64,000 bases of DNA from Phaeobacter piscinae (GCF_002407245.1 NZ_CP010681.1:992001-1056000), one strand, 5' to 3'. Shown: positions 17,958 through 27,182, counted from the stretch's first letter. Notes: generated by a model not told the origin, from the sequence alone. Program-made: numbers and translations.

Positions 17958-19121
17958 ATGCCTGTGAAGAACCGTTTCGCCGAACTGCAAAGCGAAGTCA
18001 CCGCTTGGCGACGTGATATCCATGAAAATCCTGAAATCCTGTTCGAGACCCATCGCACCAGCGCGCTGGTTGCAGAGAAGCTGAAAGAGTTCGGCTGCGA
18101 CGAAATTGTCACCGGCATCGGCCGCACGGGTGTTGTTGGCGTGATCAAGGGCAAGTCTGACAGTTCCGGCAAGGTGATCGGTCTGCGAGCCGATATGGAC
18201 GCACTGCCGATCCATGAACAGACTGGCCTGGACTATGCCTCCAAGACCGATGGCGCGATGCACGCCTGTGGCCATGACGGCCACACTGCAATGCTGTTGG
18301 GGGCGGCCAAATACCTGTCTGAGACCCGCAATTTCGACGGCACCGTGGTGGTGATTTTCCAGCCCGCCGAAGAAGGCGGCGGCGGTGGCAAGGAAATGTG
18401 CGACGACGGCATGATGGATCGCTGGAACATCCAGGAAGTCTACGGCATGCACAACTGGCCGGGCCGTCCGGTTGGCTCCTTCGCGATCCGCCCGGGCGCA
18501 TTCTTTGCGGCGACCGATCAGTTCGACATCACCTTTGAAGGGCGCGGAGGTCATGCGGCGAAGCCTCAGGAAACTATCGACACGACCGTGATGTCGGCGC
18601 AGGCCGTGCTGGCGCTGCAAACCATCGCGTCGCGTAATGCAGATCCCGTGCATCAGATCGTGGTTTCGGTGACCTCGTTTGAGACCTCCTCCAAGGCCTT
18701 CAACGTGATCCCGCAGAGCGTTCAGATCAAGGGGACAGTGCGGACCATGTCTGGCGAGATGCGCGATCTGGCGGAGAAGCGGATCAATGAGATTTGCGAC
18801 GGCATCGCTGCGACCTTTGGCGGTACGGCGGCAGTGACCTACCACCGGGGGTATCCGGTGATGGTGAACCATGACGAACAGACCGAGTTTGCCGCGAAAG
18901 TGGCGCGGGATATCTCTGGTGGCTGCGATGATGCGCCCCTTGTGATGGGTGGCGAAGATTTTGCCTTCATGCTGGAAGAGCGCCCCGGTGCCTATATTCT
19001 GGTTGGCAACGGCGACACCGCTGCCGTGCACCACCCCGAATATAACTTCAACGATGAGGCCATTCCTGCCGGGTGCAGCTGGTGGGCAGAGATTGTCGAA
19101 CAGCGGATGCCCGCCGCCTGA
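17958..19121 (+). CDS. M20 family amidohydrolase (hippurate hydrolase-like), copy 3
   Basis: 387 residues, closely similar to copy 2 (same MPVKNRFAE start and GCDEIVTGIGRTGVVG stretch). Catalytic motifs HACGHDGHT and QPAEEGG are intact and the C-terminal HHPEYNFNDEAIPAGCSWW is conserved. The ATG 17958 has AAAAAGGA upstream. It is separated from copy 2 by 91 bases and followed by a strong terminator, so the rightward unit ends here. The three copies are evident tandem duplicates; all keep the active site, so they are probably kept for different substrates. Confidence 0.9.
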   Translation: MPVKNRFAELQSEVTAWRRDIHENPEILFETHRTSALVAEKLKEFGCDEIVTGIGRTGVVGVIKGKSDSSGKVIGLRADMDALPIHEQTGLDYASKTDGAMHACGHDGHTAMLLGAAKYLSETRNFDGTVVVIFQPAEEGGGGGKEMCDDGMMDRWNIQEVYGMHNWPGRPVGSFAIRPGAFFAATDQFDITFEGRGGHAAKPQETIDTTVMSAQAVLALQTIASRNADPVHQIVVSVTSFETSSKAFNVIPQSVQIKGTVRTMSGEMRDLAEKRINEICDGIAATFGGTAAVTYHRGYPVMVNHDEQTEFAAKVARDISGGCDDAPLVMGGEDFAFMLEERPGAYILVGNGDTAAVHHPEYNFNDEAIPAGCSWWAEIVEQRMPAA

Positions 19122-19149
19122 TCACTGAGGCAAAAGACCGGCTAAGAGG

Positions 19150-19184
19150 ATCGCCTGTCCCGTTGTGGGCAGGCGATTCTTTTT
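19150..19184 (+). terminator. Intrinsic terminator after the amidohydrolase array
   Basis: ATCGCCTG (19150-19157) pairs with CAGGCGAT (19170-19177), with a single-base bulge and three further G-C pairs in the upper stem. TCTTTTT follows. Confidence 0.85.
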
Positions 19185-19219
19185 GGCGTTATCTAGGGGG
19201 CTTGAGAGGCTGCTCGCGC

Positions 19220-20263
19220 TTAGCCTGCGGACCAGAGCTTTTGATATACGGCGTCGATGCCATCTGCCTCCGCACGGGCGCTGAAGGCGTGGACCGCCAA
19301 ATCGCGACCAGCTTGTCCGCGGCGTGACAGTTCTTCGGGTGCTGACAGCAACTGACCTGCGGCCTCTGCCGCGGCGTCGGCGGCCTCCAACGGCACCACG
19401 GTGCCGACGGTCCCTTGCGCCGAAAAGGCACGATAATATCCGGTGTCTGAACCGACAAAGGGCACAGCACTGGCCAACCCCTCCAGCGGAGCCATACCGT
19501 AGCCTTCGTAGCGGGGCAGCTGCATCACCAGCGACAGCGCCCGCATCACGCGCGGCAGATCGCTTGCCGGGATTTCGCCGGGAAACAGAATGCGTTCGCC
19601 AAGGCCCGCCGCGGCGATCTTTGCCTGCAAGCCCTTCAAAAAGCCCTGATGCTCTCGTGTGGCACGCCCGATTACCAGAGCGACAGCGCCGGGGTGTTTC
19701 GGCAAGAGCCGCAGCATAGCGTCAACAAACAGATCGGTGCCTTTCTCGGGCCGAATACGTCCGATTGTGGCAATCCCTTGCTGGCCACCATAGCCAAGCG
19801 CGGCCCATGCCGAGCCGCGGTTCTCCGCCGGTGTGAAGAGATCGGTGTCGACCCCATGCGGCACCACGGAACGCACATGAGGGACATAGGTTGCGGCAGC
19901 TTCGGTGGTGGCGATCACCGCATCCATGCGCGAGATCAGCCAGCGCGGAAACGCTGAATGCCGCCGTTGCGCCGCTGAGGTGAAAACGATCCGCACCGGC
20001 AGGCGCAGGACGTCGCGCGCCCAGATCGCGGCACGCATTTCGGTGTTGCGCCGGACGTGCCAGATCGCGAAGGGTTTGGCGGGGTCATGATGGCGTGAGG
20101 CCGCGCGGGCAGCGGCGATGCTAATCGGATCCAGGCAGCCGGGCAGGGCGCGTCCCACCAACGCCATCTGGTACCGTCCGGCCTGTTGACGCACCACATT
20201 CGCAGCGGTCGCCGAGACACCGGTGAAATTGCGATTGAAGTTGGTGACAAGCAGGTCGGCCAT
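19220..20263 (-). CDS. Glycosyltransferase family 4 protein (lipopolysaccharide core candidate)
   Basis: 347 residues with the GT-B fold of family GT4. The C-terminal nucleotide-sugar domain begins with IGRIRPEKGTDLFVDAMLRL and carries the E-x7-E type motif RYEGYGMAPLEGLA, followed by GSDTGYYRAF. The start MADLLVTNFNRNFTGVSATA is typical of bacterial core-sugar transferases. It lies 13 bases downstream of waaA on the same strand, so a role in adding a sugar to the Kdo-lipid A core is likely. The donor and acceptor sugars cannot be named. Confidence 0.85.
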   Translation of the reverse strand: MADLLVTNFNRNFTGVSATAANVVRQQAGRYQMALVGRALPGCLDPISIAAARAASRHHDPAKPFAIWHVRRNTEMRAAIWARDVLRLPVRIVFTSAAQRRHSAFPRWLISRMDAVIATTEAAATYVPHVRSVVPHGVDTDLFTPAENRGSAWAALGYGGQQGIATIGRIRPEKGTDLFVDAMLRLLPKHPGAVALVIGRATREHQGFLKGLQAKIAAAGLGERILFPGEIPASDLPRVMRALSLVMQLPRYEGYGMAPLEGLASAVPFVGSDTGYYRAFSAQGTVGTVVPLEAADAAAEAAGQLLSAPEELSRRGQAGRDLAVHAFSARAEADGIDAVYQKLWSAG

Positions 20264-20276
20264 CTGGCGGCTCCGA

Positions 20277-21620
20277 TCAGTTGCGCGTGTTGGGCGAAGG
20301 GAGCGCCAGATGGGTGATCAACAGGTCCACCACACCGTCAAGGGCTGCCGCCTGCGCCTCAACCACGCCGCGCGCAGCAGTGCGAGCCGTGTTAAGGGCG
20401 GTGTCATCCGTCAACCAATGCTGGACTGCGCCGGCCAACGTTGGGGCGTCGCTGACCTCAACCGCTCCACCGGCGTCGATCAGCGGTGGATAGGTCTCGG
20501 CAAAGTTGGAATAGCCCGGGCCGGTGATGACGGCGGCGCCGGCCTGTGCCACTTCAAACGGATTATGCCCGCCGATGGGGGCAAGGGAGCCACCCAGAAA
20601 AACGATGGGCGATAGCACATACCATGTGCCGACCTCGCCCAGCGTATCCGCCAGATAGACCTGCGTGTCAGGGGTGAGGGCATCGCCTGCGCTGCGACGG
20701 GCAACGCTGAGGCCCGCCTTCTTGATCAGCGCGATCACTTCTGTTGCGCGCTCCGGGTGACGGGGCGCCAGCAACAGGCAGAGGTCGGGGGTCTCGGCCA
20801 GCAGTGCTTTATGCGCGGCGATCACGGTCTCCTCCTCTCCACGGTGGGTGGAGCTTGCGACCCAGAGCGGGCGCGCTCCCAGCTCGGCCTGACCGGAGGC
20901 AAGGGCGGTCTTATCGACGGGCAGCGGTGCGGACCCGGCCTTCAGGTTGCCGCTGGGATGGACGCGATCAGCCGGGGCGCCAAGGTCGATCAGGCTCTGG
21001 CCCATCTGCGGGTTCTGGCTGAGCAACACATCGAAATGCTGCATCACAAAGGCAGCGGTGGCCGGTTTGGATTTCCACCGCGCAATGGAGCGGGCCGACA
21101 GTCGGGCATTGACCAATGCCAACCGCACGCCGGAGCGTTTGGCCGCGTCCAGCGTTACCGGCCACAGCTCACTTTCGACAAAGAGCGCTGCATCCGGCTG
21201 CCAATGCCGCAGAAAGCGGCGCACGGGGGCTGTAGCATCCAGCGGCGCAAACTGGTGGCGGCAATTGGCGGGCATACGCTTGGCCATCATCTCGGCAGAA
21301 GTTGCGGTGCCCGAAGTCAGTAGGAATTCCGCGCCGGGCAGGCGGGGGGCCAGTTTGTCGATCAGGCTCAGCGCGGCCAGGCTTTCACCGACCGAAGCAC
21401 CGTGAAACCACAGCAACGGCGCAGGGTGGCCATCGGGTGTTTGGGGTGTTGGGCGCGGCTCTGTTGGATAGCCCATCCGTTCGCGCTGGCGGGCAGCAGA
21501 CACGCCGTGATCGGCGAGCTTGCCTGCGACTTTGCGATAGGCAAACGGCGCCAGCGCCGCAGTGACCGCGCGGTAGAGGTGAAACAACAGCGGCGCTGCG
21601 CTGGTCTTGCGGCTGGACAT
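20277..21620 (-). CDS. waaA: 3-deoxy-D-manno-octulosonic acid (Kdo) transferase
   Basis: 447 residues. WaaA moves Kdo from CMP-Kdo to lipid IVA at the cytoplasmic face of the inner membrane. The N-terminal membrane-associated helix is followed by FHGASVGES (residues 73-80, catalytic Glu79), which is the family hallmark. The later stretch VFLGGSLAPIGGHNPFEVAQAG is the CMP-Kdo binding loop. The N-terminal third (about residues 50-65) has a short proline-rich insert. The gene starts one base after the moaA stop and is followed 13 bases later by a GT4 gene, forming a three-gene leftward operon. Confidence 0.93.
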   Translation of the reverse strand: MSSRKTSAAPLLFHLYRAVTAALAPFAYRKVAGKLADHGVSAARQRERMGYPTEPRPTPQTPDGHPAPLLWFHGASVGESLAALSLIDKLAPRLPGAEFLLTSGTATSAEMMAKRMPANCRHQFAPLDATAPVRRFLRHWQPDAALFVESELWPVTLDAAKRSGVRLALVNARLSARSIARWKSKPATAAFVMQHFDVLLSQNPQMGQSLIDLGAPADRVHPSGNLKAGSAPLPVDKTALASGQAELGARPLWVASSTHRGEEETVIAAHKALLAETPDLCLLLAPRHPERATEVIALIKKAGLSVARRSAGDALTPDTQVYLADTLGEVGTWYVLSPIVFLGGSLAPIGGHNPFEVAQAGAAVITGPGYSNFAETYPPLIDAGGAVEVSDAPTLAGAVQHWLTDDTALNTARTAARGVVEAQAAALDGVVDLLITHLALPSPNTRN

Positions 21621-21621
21621 A

Positions 21622-22629
21622 TCAGCCGCCGGTATGGCTCATGTGGCGGGGCATTTGCCCGTCGAGCTTCTGCCGCGAATAATCGAAGTCATGGCCTTTG
21701 GGTTTCAGGGTGATCGCGGCACGGATCGCATCTTCCAGCGCCTGATCATTCTCAGGATGATTGCGCAGGGGCGCACGCAGGTCTGCCATGTCTTCTTGAC
21801 CCAGACACATGTACAGCTCACCCGTGCAGGTCAACCGCACGCGGTTGCAGCTTTCACAGAAATTATGCGACAGCGGCGTGATGAAGCCGATTTTCTGACC
21901 GGTTTCTTCCAACCGCACATAGCGCGCCGGCCCACCCGTGCGCTCCGCCAGATCGGTGACATTGTAGTGATCGTCATAAGCGCGGCGCACGTCTTTCAGC
22001 GACCAGTATTGACCCAGTCTGTTTTCGTTGCCGATATCGCCCATTGGCATGACCTCGATCCAGGTGAGGTCCATATCACGCCCCGCGCACCAGCGGGTGA
22101 TGGCGGGCAGCTCGTCTTCGTTGAAGCCCTTGAGAGCGACCGCATTGATCTTGATCCGCAGCCCGGCCTTCTGTGCGGCGTCAATCCCGCGCAGCACCTG
22201 CGGCAGGCGGCCCCAGCGGGTGATCTCGGCGAATTTGCCCTCATCGATGGTATCGAGAGAGACATTCACCCGGCGCACACCCGCGTCGTAGAGGTCCTGC
22301 GCGTATTTCTCCAGCTGAGAGCCATTGGTGGTCAGCGTCAGCTCCTTCAGCGCGCCACTTTCGAGATGGCGTGTCATGGAGCGGAAAAAGGTCATGATGC
22401 CCCGACGCACCAGCGGTTCGCCCCCGGTGATGCGCAGCTTCTCAACACCCAGATTGACGAAGGTCGAACACATCCGGTCCAGTTCCTCCAGCGTCAGCAG
22501 CTCCTTCTTCGGTAGGAAGGTCATGTTCTCGGACATGCAGTAAACGCAGCGAAAATCGCAGCGGTCAGTGACCGAGACACGCAGATACGTGATGGCGCGG
22601 GCGAAGGGATCGATAAGCGGAGCAGTCAT
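21622..22629 (-). CDS. moaA: GTP 3',8-cyclase, molybdenum cofactor biosynthesis
   Basis: 335 residues. This radical SAM enzyme makes 3',8-cyclo-7,8-dihydro-GTP, the first step to molybdopterin. The SAM cluster motif is C-x3-C-x2-C at Cys24, Cys28 and Cys31 (RCDFRCVYC). The second 4Fe-4S cluster is bound by C-x2-C-x13-C in [10 protein letters not shown] and the following CTGELYMC. The protein ends in Gly-Gly, the tail needed for activity in known MoaA. No other mo genes sit next to it; instead waaA follows after one base. The 102-base gap upstream shows no molybdenum-cofactor riboswitch that I can recognise. Confidence 0.96.
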   Translation of the reverse strand: MTAPLIDPFARAITYLRVSVTDRCDFRCVYCMSENMTFLPKKELLTLEELDRMCSTFVNLGVEKLRITGGEPLVRRGIMTFFRSMTRHLESGALKELTLTTNGSQLEKYAQDLYDAGVRRVNVSLDTIDEGKFAEITRWGRLPQVLRGIDAAQKAGLRIKINAVALKGFNEDELPAITRWCAGRDMDLTWIEVMPMGDIGNENRLGQYWSLKDVRRAYDDHYNVTDLAERTGGPARYVRLEETGQKIGFITPLSHNFCESCNRVRLTCTGELYMCLGQEDMADLRAPLRNHPENDQALEDAIRAAITLKPKGHDFDYSRQKLDGQMPRHMSHTGG

Positions 22630-22731
22630 CCCTCTTAGGTAAAGCGGGGGCGCGCTTGCGGCAAGGCCTGAGTTTAGCCGAAACGGGGATTGCCGCTGGC
22701 AAAGCCGTGAGGTGAGAGCTAGTGTCGCGCT

Positions 22732-23205
22732 ATGCGTTATTCTGTTTTGATCCTGTCTTCTGTCGTGCTGCTTGGGGCCTGTGGCCCGTTGCAGTGGAAT
22801 TCATCGGTTCTGGGCGGGCGGACGTCCGCTGGCACCGCCGGGGAGTCGGCCACCGATACCGCCACCAATACCGTGCCGCTGGCCCCGGGTGTCGAACAGG
22901 CACCCTTGGATGCGGCAGAAGGGCAGAGCGCCTCTGCCGGTGTGACCGCAGGCTACACCGGGCGCGCGTCGACCGTCGCCAGCTTGGGCGACCCCTCGCA
23001 ATCGGGTCTGTGGATGGAGACGCCGCTGGTCGATAGCCCGCAGACAGCCCGCGTGCGTTCGCCGCGCGGCACAGAGGTCACGCTGACCCTGCGGCCCATC
23101 GGCGGCGATACCGGAGCCGGAAGCCGCTTGTCCATTGATGCGATGCGCGCACTGGGGCTGCCATTGACCGAGCTGGTCGAGGTGCAGGTGTTGCCAGCGG
23201 GGTGA
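22732..23205 (+). CDS. Hypothetical lipoprotein
   Basis: 157 residues with a lipoprotein signal peptide: hydrophobic core then LLGAC with the lipidated Cys at 17. The mature part is low in complexity at first (Ser, Thr, Ala, Gly). It then has a short domain with [18 protein letters not shown] and a conserved-looking end, [25 protein letters not shown] do not recognise the family. It is divergent from moaA and convergent with the alkD-like gene, sharing a terminator with it. It should sit in the outer or inner membrane facing the periplasm. Confidence 0.75.
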   Translation: MRYSVLILSSVVLLGACGPLQWNSSVLGGRTSAGTAGESATDTATNTVPLAPGVEQAPLDAAEGQSASAGVTAGYTGRASTVASLGDPSQSGLWMETPLVDSPQTARVRSPRGTEVTLTLRPIGGDTGAGSRLSIDAMRALGLPLTELVEVQVLPAG

Positions 23206-23225
23206 TCTGACATCCTGAAGCGATG

Positions 23226-23263
23226 AAAAAGGGCGCCTGGGATGTCTCCCTAGCGCCTTTTCT
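23226..23263. terminator. Bidirectional terminator between lipoprotein and alkD-like genes
   Basis: GGCGC (23232-23236) pairs with GCGCC (23253-23257). A further GGGA/TCCC pairing lies inside it, across a small internal loop. TTTTCTT follows rightward and AAAAA precedes it, giving a U-tract leftward as well. It fits the convergent gene ends at 23205 and 23276. Confidence 0.75.
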
Positions 23264-23275
23264 TAGTGTATCGGA

Positions 23276-24022
23276 CTATGGGTTGTCGCTGGTGGCTGCA
23301 TCTGCGGTGGGTTCACCGGCGGACACTAGATATTTGGCCGCTTCTTTCCGGGCAAAGGGTTTCATCGCCGCGCCATGTTCGGCCAGAAACGCGCGGCTGC
23401 GGTCGGCATCATGTTTGCTGAGATCGCGCAGCCACCAGGCGATGGCTTTCTGAATGAACCAGTTGCGATCGGGCACGTAGCGTGCAGCCCAGCCGAGGAT
23501 CCGTTCACGCGCGGCCAGCTCTTCAGGTTTTGGATTGGGCAGTTTTGCCCAGGGCAGGGTCGAAACCAATGCGGCGCGGCGGGTCCACATGTGGTCGCTG
23601 GACGTCCAGCCCTCAACTGTGTCCAGCCGCCCGGGCTGCGCCTGAAGCCGTTTCTGAATGGCTGAGGCGGCGTGGTCGGCAATGGCCCAGCTGTCAAAAT
23701 CCGGCACCCAGCTTTGCAACAGATCCCAGACCGGCGCGTCCTCCTTGATCCGGGCTTGGGTCAGCAGCTTGCCCGCGGCAATCCGGGCTTCGAACACATC
23801 GCTGGCCCACAGCTCCTGTGCCAGCACGCAACGGGCGGTAAGGCCGTCATCCTGCGCGCTGAGCATCTTGCGCCACTCCTGGCTGAGGCTGTTGATCACC
23901 GGGTTCGGTACGCCTAGCACCCGGCGTTTTTGCTTGTGATAGCCCGCCATCTGGGTCGCGCGCGCAGGCTCTGCAGCGGCCTCCAGCGCGGCCAATGCCA
24001 CCTCAATCGTCAGCATGTTCAT
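23276..24022 (-). CDS. DNA alkylation repair protein (AlkD-like HEAT-repeat family)
   Basis: 248 residues, almost entirely alpha-helical, with the AlkD-type signatures WRKMLSAQ, ELWASDVFEARIAAGKLL, WVPDFDSWAIADHAAS and WFIQKAIAWWLRDLSKHD. AlkD-type enzymes excise bulky cationic N3- or N7-alkyl purines without base flipping. The start codon overlaps the glmS stop as ATGA (4-base overlap), so it is translated from the glmU-glmS message. A second in-frame ATG lies two codons on. The link between cell-wall precursor synthesis and alkylation repair has no obvious functional reason. Confidence 0.88.
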   Translation of the reverse strand: MNMLTIEVALAALEAAAEPARATQMAGYHKQKRRVLGVPNPVINSLSQEWRKMLSAQDDGLTARCVLAQELWASDVFEARIAAGKLLTQARIKEDAPVWDLLQSWVPDFDSWAIADHAASAIQKRLQAQPGRLDTVEGWTSSDHMWTRRAALVSTLPWAKLPNPKPEELAARERILGWAARYVPDRNWFIQKAIAWWLRDLSKHDADRSRAFLAEHGAAMKPFARKEAAKYLVSAGEPTADAATSDNP

Positions 24023-25827
24023 TCCACGGTCACCGATTTGGCAAGGTTGCGCGGCTGGTCGACATCGGTGCCCTTGGCGATTGCGGTGTAATAGGCGATC
24101 TGCTGCGCAGGTACCGCATAGAGGATCGGTGCCAGCGTGTCGGGGACTTGCGGCATTACAATGACCTCATGGGTGCCATCGCCCGCGATTTTAGCCCCTT
24201 CCGCATCCGTCACAAGGATCACCTTGCCGCCGCGCGCCATCACCTCCTGCATGTTGGAGACGGTCTTGTCGAACAGCGCATCACGGGGGGCGAGGACCAC
24301 CACCGGCACCTTTTCATCGATGAGGGCAATTGGCCCGTGCTTCAGCTCGCCGCTGGCATAGCCTTCTGCGTGGATATAGCTCAGCTCTTTGAGCTTTAGC
24401 GCGCCTTCCAAAGCCAGCGGATAAAGCTGCCCGCGTCCGAGGAAGATAATGTCCTGCGCCTTGGCCAGCCCGCGCGCTGAGGCGGTGATTTGCGTCTCTC
24501 CGGCCAGTGATTGGTGAATCAATCCGGGCAGGGCGCGCAGATCGGCAGGCATGTCATCCGGCAGTGGCAGACCGCGTTGCTCAGCCGCGCGCAGAGCCAG
24601 CAGAAGCAGAATCGACAGCTGGCAGGTGAACGCCTTGGTTGAGGCGACAGAAATTTCGGGGCCCGCGTGGAGCGGCAGCACCACGTCGCTCTCGCGTGCG
24701 ATTGAGCTTTCGGGAACATTGACCAACCCGACGATCTGCTGTGCTTTGCCGTCCATGTAACGCAGCGCCGCCAGCGTGTCGGCGGTCTCGCCCGACTGTG
24801 AAACGAACAACGCCAGCGTCTTGTCCGAGACCGGCGGCTCGCGGTAGCGGAATTCGGAGGCGACATCGACCTCAACCGGCATCCGGGCGATTTGCTCAAA
24901 CCAGTATTTCGCAACCATGCAGGCATAAAACGCGGTGCCGCAGGCCACCATGGTCAGCCGTTCGATCTGGGTGAAATCTAGTTCAGCCGGTAGCGCCAGC
25001 TGCCCGTCGTCGCCGAGATAGGCCTTCAGGGCGCGGTCAATGGCCACCGGCTGTTCGGCAATTTCCTTGGCCATGAAGTGCTTGTGCCCGTCCTTGTCAA
25101 TGCGGGCATTCACTAGCTGGATCTGGCGTTTCTCGCGGTTGGCAATTGCACCGCGTTGATCCCAGATCTCGACGCTATTGCGCGTCAGGACGGCAAAATC
25201 GCCTTCTTCCAGATAGGTGATCTGATCGGTGAAGGGCGCCAGCGCAATGGCGTCGGAGCCAACGAACATTTCGCCGTCACCATGGCCGATTGCCAGGGGC
25301 GATCCCTTGCGGGTGGCGATCATCAAATCCTCTTCTCCCTCAAAGAGGAAGGCGAGTGCGAAGGCTCCCTCCAGCCTCCCGACGGTTTCACGCGCGGCCT
25401 CGATGGGTGCCCGGCCATCAGCGATCAACGCCTCACAAAGCAAAGCGACCGTTTCGGTATCGGTATCGGTTTGAAAGGTGATGCCTTTCTCGTTCAACGC
25501 GCCGCGCAGATCCTTGAAATTCTCGATGATGCCATTGTGGACAACCGCGACTCCACCGGCCCGGTGCGGGTGGGCATTGCCGATGGTTGGGGCGCCATGG
25601 GTGGCCCAACGGGTGTGACCTATGCCTGATTTGCCGGGTAGCGGCTCGTGCACCAGGAGATCAGAGAGATTCACCAGTTTTCCCACCGCACGGCGGCGAT
25701 CCAGAGTGCCGCTGTTGACCGTGGCGATGCCCGCGCTGTCATAGCCGCGATATTCAAGCCGCTTCAGCGCCTCGACCAGAATGGGGGCTGCTTCGTGATT
25801 GCCAAGAACGCCGACGATGCCACACAT
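24019..25827 (-). CDS. glmS: Glutamine-fructose-6-phosphate aminotransferase (isomerizing)
   Basis: 602 residues, normal length. It makes glucosamine-6-phosphate from fructose-6-phosphate and glutamine. The N-terminal glutaminase domain starts MCGIVGVLG with catalytic Cys2 freed by Met removal, then YRGYDSAG and GHTRWATHG. Two SIS sugar-isomerase domains follow (about 275-600), with CGTAFYACMVAKYW and SQSGETADTL. It ends in KSVTVE, as usual. It overlaps the glmU stop by one base (TAATG), so glmU-glmS-alkD is one leftward operon. No glmS ribozyme is expected or seen, since the gene is internal. Confidence 0.97.
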   Translation of the reverse strand: MCGIVGVLGNHEAAPILVEALKRLEYRGYDSAGIATVNSGTLDRRRAVGKLVNLSDLLVHEPLPGKSGIGHTRWATHGAPTIGNAHPHRAGGVAVVHNGIIENFKDLRGALNEKGITFQTDTDTETVALLCEALIADGRAPIEAARETVGRLEGAFALAFLFEGEEDLMIATRKGSPLAIGHGDGEMFVGSDAIALAPFTDQITYLEEGDFAVLTRNSVEIWDQRGAIANREKRQIQLVNARIDKDGHKHFMAKEIAEQPVAIDRALKAYLGDDGQLALPAELDFTQIERLTMVACGTAFYACMVAKYWFEQIARMPVEVDVASEFRYREPPVSDKTLALFVSQSGETADTLAALRYMDGKAQQIVGLVNVPESSIARESDVVLPLHAGPEISVASTKAFTCQLSILLLLALRAAEQRGLPLPDDMPADLRALPGLIHQSLAGETQITASARGLAKAQDIIFLGRGQLYPLALEGALKLKELSYIHAEGYASGELKHGPIALIDEKVPVVVLAPRDALFDKTVSNMQEVMARGGKVILVTDAEGAKIAGDGTHEVIVMPQVPDTLAPILYAVPAQQIAYYTAIAKGTDVDQPRNLAKSVTVE

Positions 25828-27182
25828 TATTCGGCTCCTTCGCTCAGACGGGCCTTCTTCGCGCGCAGCATGTCCATCAGCTTGCGCGCGCGGCCCGGTT
25901 TGTTTTGTTGTTCAGCACGGGCAATCGCCAGCGCGCCGTCCTCAACCGATTTGGTGACGACCGCGCCGGTTGCGGTCATGGCTTCATTGCCAATGCGCAC
26001 CGGGGCGACCAGCATGGTATTGGAGCCGATGAAGGCACCGGCGCCGATTTCGGTGCGATGCTTCATCACGCCGTCGTAGTTACAGGTAATGGTGCCCGCG
26101 CCGATGTTTGTCGCTGCGCCCACGCTGGCATCGCCGATATAGCTCAGGTGATTGACCTTGGCGCCTTCGGCGATTTCGGCGTTCTTGATTTCCACAAAAT
26201 TGCCGATGTGGGTGTTCTCGGCCAGCTCCGCACCGGGACGCAGGCGGGCGTAGGGGCCAACCTTGGAACCGCGCGAGATGTGGCAGCCCTCAAAGTGGGA
26301 GAAGGACCGGATAAACACCCCGCTTTCCACCGTGACCTCGGGGCCAAACACGACATTGGGTTCGATGATTGTGTCGCGACCGATGACTGTGTCAAAGGCC
26401 AGATAGACGGTCTCAGGGTCCATCAGCGTGACACCATCTGCCATCAGCTCGGCGCGTTTGCGCTGCTGGAAAACGCGATCCGCACGGGCCAGATCAGCGC
26501 GAGAGTTGATGCCAAGGGTCTCAACCTCATCACAGGACACAGCTGTGACCCGCAGCCCATCGGCGCGTGCCAATTCGACCAGATCGGTGAGGTAATATTC
26601 ACCCGAGGCATTAACGCTATCAACCCGGTCAATCAGCGCAAACATCTGCGCCGCATTGCCTGCCATCAGGCCTGAGTTGCAGAAATCAATCGCCCGCTCC
26701 GCCTCGGTTGCGTCTTTATATTCGACAATCCGCTCAAGGCTGTCGCCATCCATGACCAACCGGCCATAGCGCGCGGGATCAGCCGCGGTGAAGCCAAGCA
26801 CCACCAGATCGGCGTTCTGTCGCGCGGCCAGCATCCGCTGCAATGTCTCGGCGCTGACGAAGGGCGTGTCGCCATAAAGCACGACGATATCGCCTTCAAA
26901 ATCGGACAAGGCGTCACGGGTTTGCGCAACCGCATGGGCCGTTCCAAGCTGTTCTTCCTGAACAACAATTTCAGCCTCTTCGTCGATATCAGCCATCACG
27001 GCGCGCACATAATCTGCCCCGTGACCGGCCACAACAATTGTGCGTTCCGGGTTCAGCGCGCGCCCTGCGGATAGCGCGTGTTCCAGCATCGGGGCGTGGG
27101 CAATGGGATGCAAAACCTTGGGCAGGTCGGAGTTCATCCGGGTGCCTTTGCCTGCGGCCAGAATGACGAGGGCGGTGCTCAT
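25827..27182 (-). CDS. glmU: Bifunctional N-acetylglucosamine-1-phosphate uridyltransferase / glucosamine-1-phosphate acetyltransferase
   Basis: 451 residues. The N-terminal pyrophosphorylase domain has LAAGKGTRM (10-18) and the lysine of DLPKVLHP. The C-terminal half (about 250-440) is the left-handed beta-helix acetyltransferase with hexapeptide repeats (IGAGTITCNYDG, IGSNTMLVAPV). Together they make UDP-GlcNAc for peptidoglycan and lipid A. It leads the operon glmU-glmS-alkD and is divergent from a HAD phosphatase gene across 132 bases. Confidence 0.97.
   Translation of the reverse strand: MSTALVILAAGKGTRMNSDLPKVLHPIAHAPMLEHALSAGRALNPERTIVVAGHGADYVRAVMADIDEEAEIVVQEEQLGTAHAVAQTRDALSDFEGDIVVLYGDTPFVSAETLQRMLAARQNADLVVLGFTAADPARYGRLVMDGDSLERIVEYKDATEAERAIDFCNSGLMAGNAAQMFALIDRVDSVNASGEYYLTDLVELARADGLRVTAVSCDEVETLGINSRADLARADRVFQQRKRAELMADGVTLMDPETVYLAFDTVIGRDTIIEPNVVFGPEVTVESGVFIRSFSHFEGCHISRGSKVGPYARLRPGAELAENTHIGNFVEIKNAEIAEGAKVNHLSYIGDASVGAATNIGAGTITCNYDGVMKHRTEIGAGAFIGSNTMLVAPVRIGNEAMTATGAVVTKSVEDGALAIARAEQQNKPGRARKLMDMLRAKKARLSEGAE

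Noticed and set aside
22630..22731. Possible molybdenum-cofactor riboswitch before moaA
   Set aside because: The gap is only about 100 bases and shared with a divergent gene, and I can find no matching multi-stem structure.
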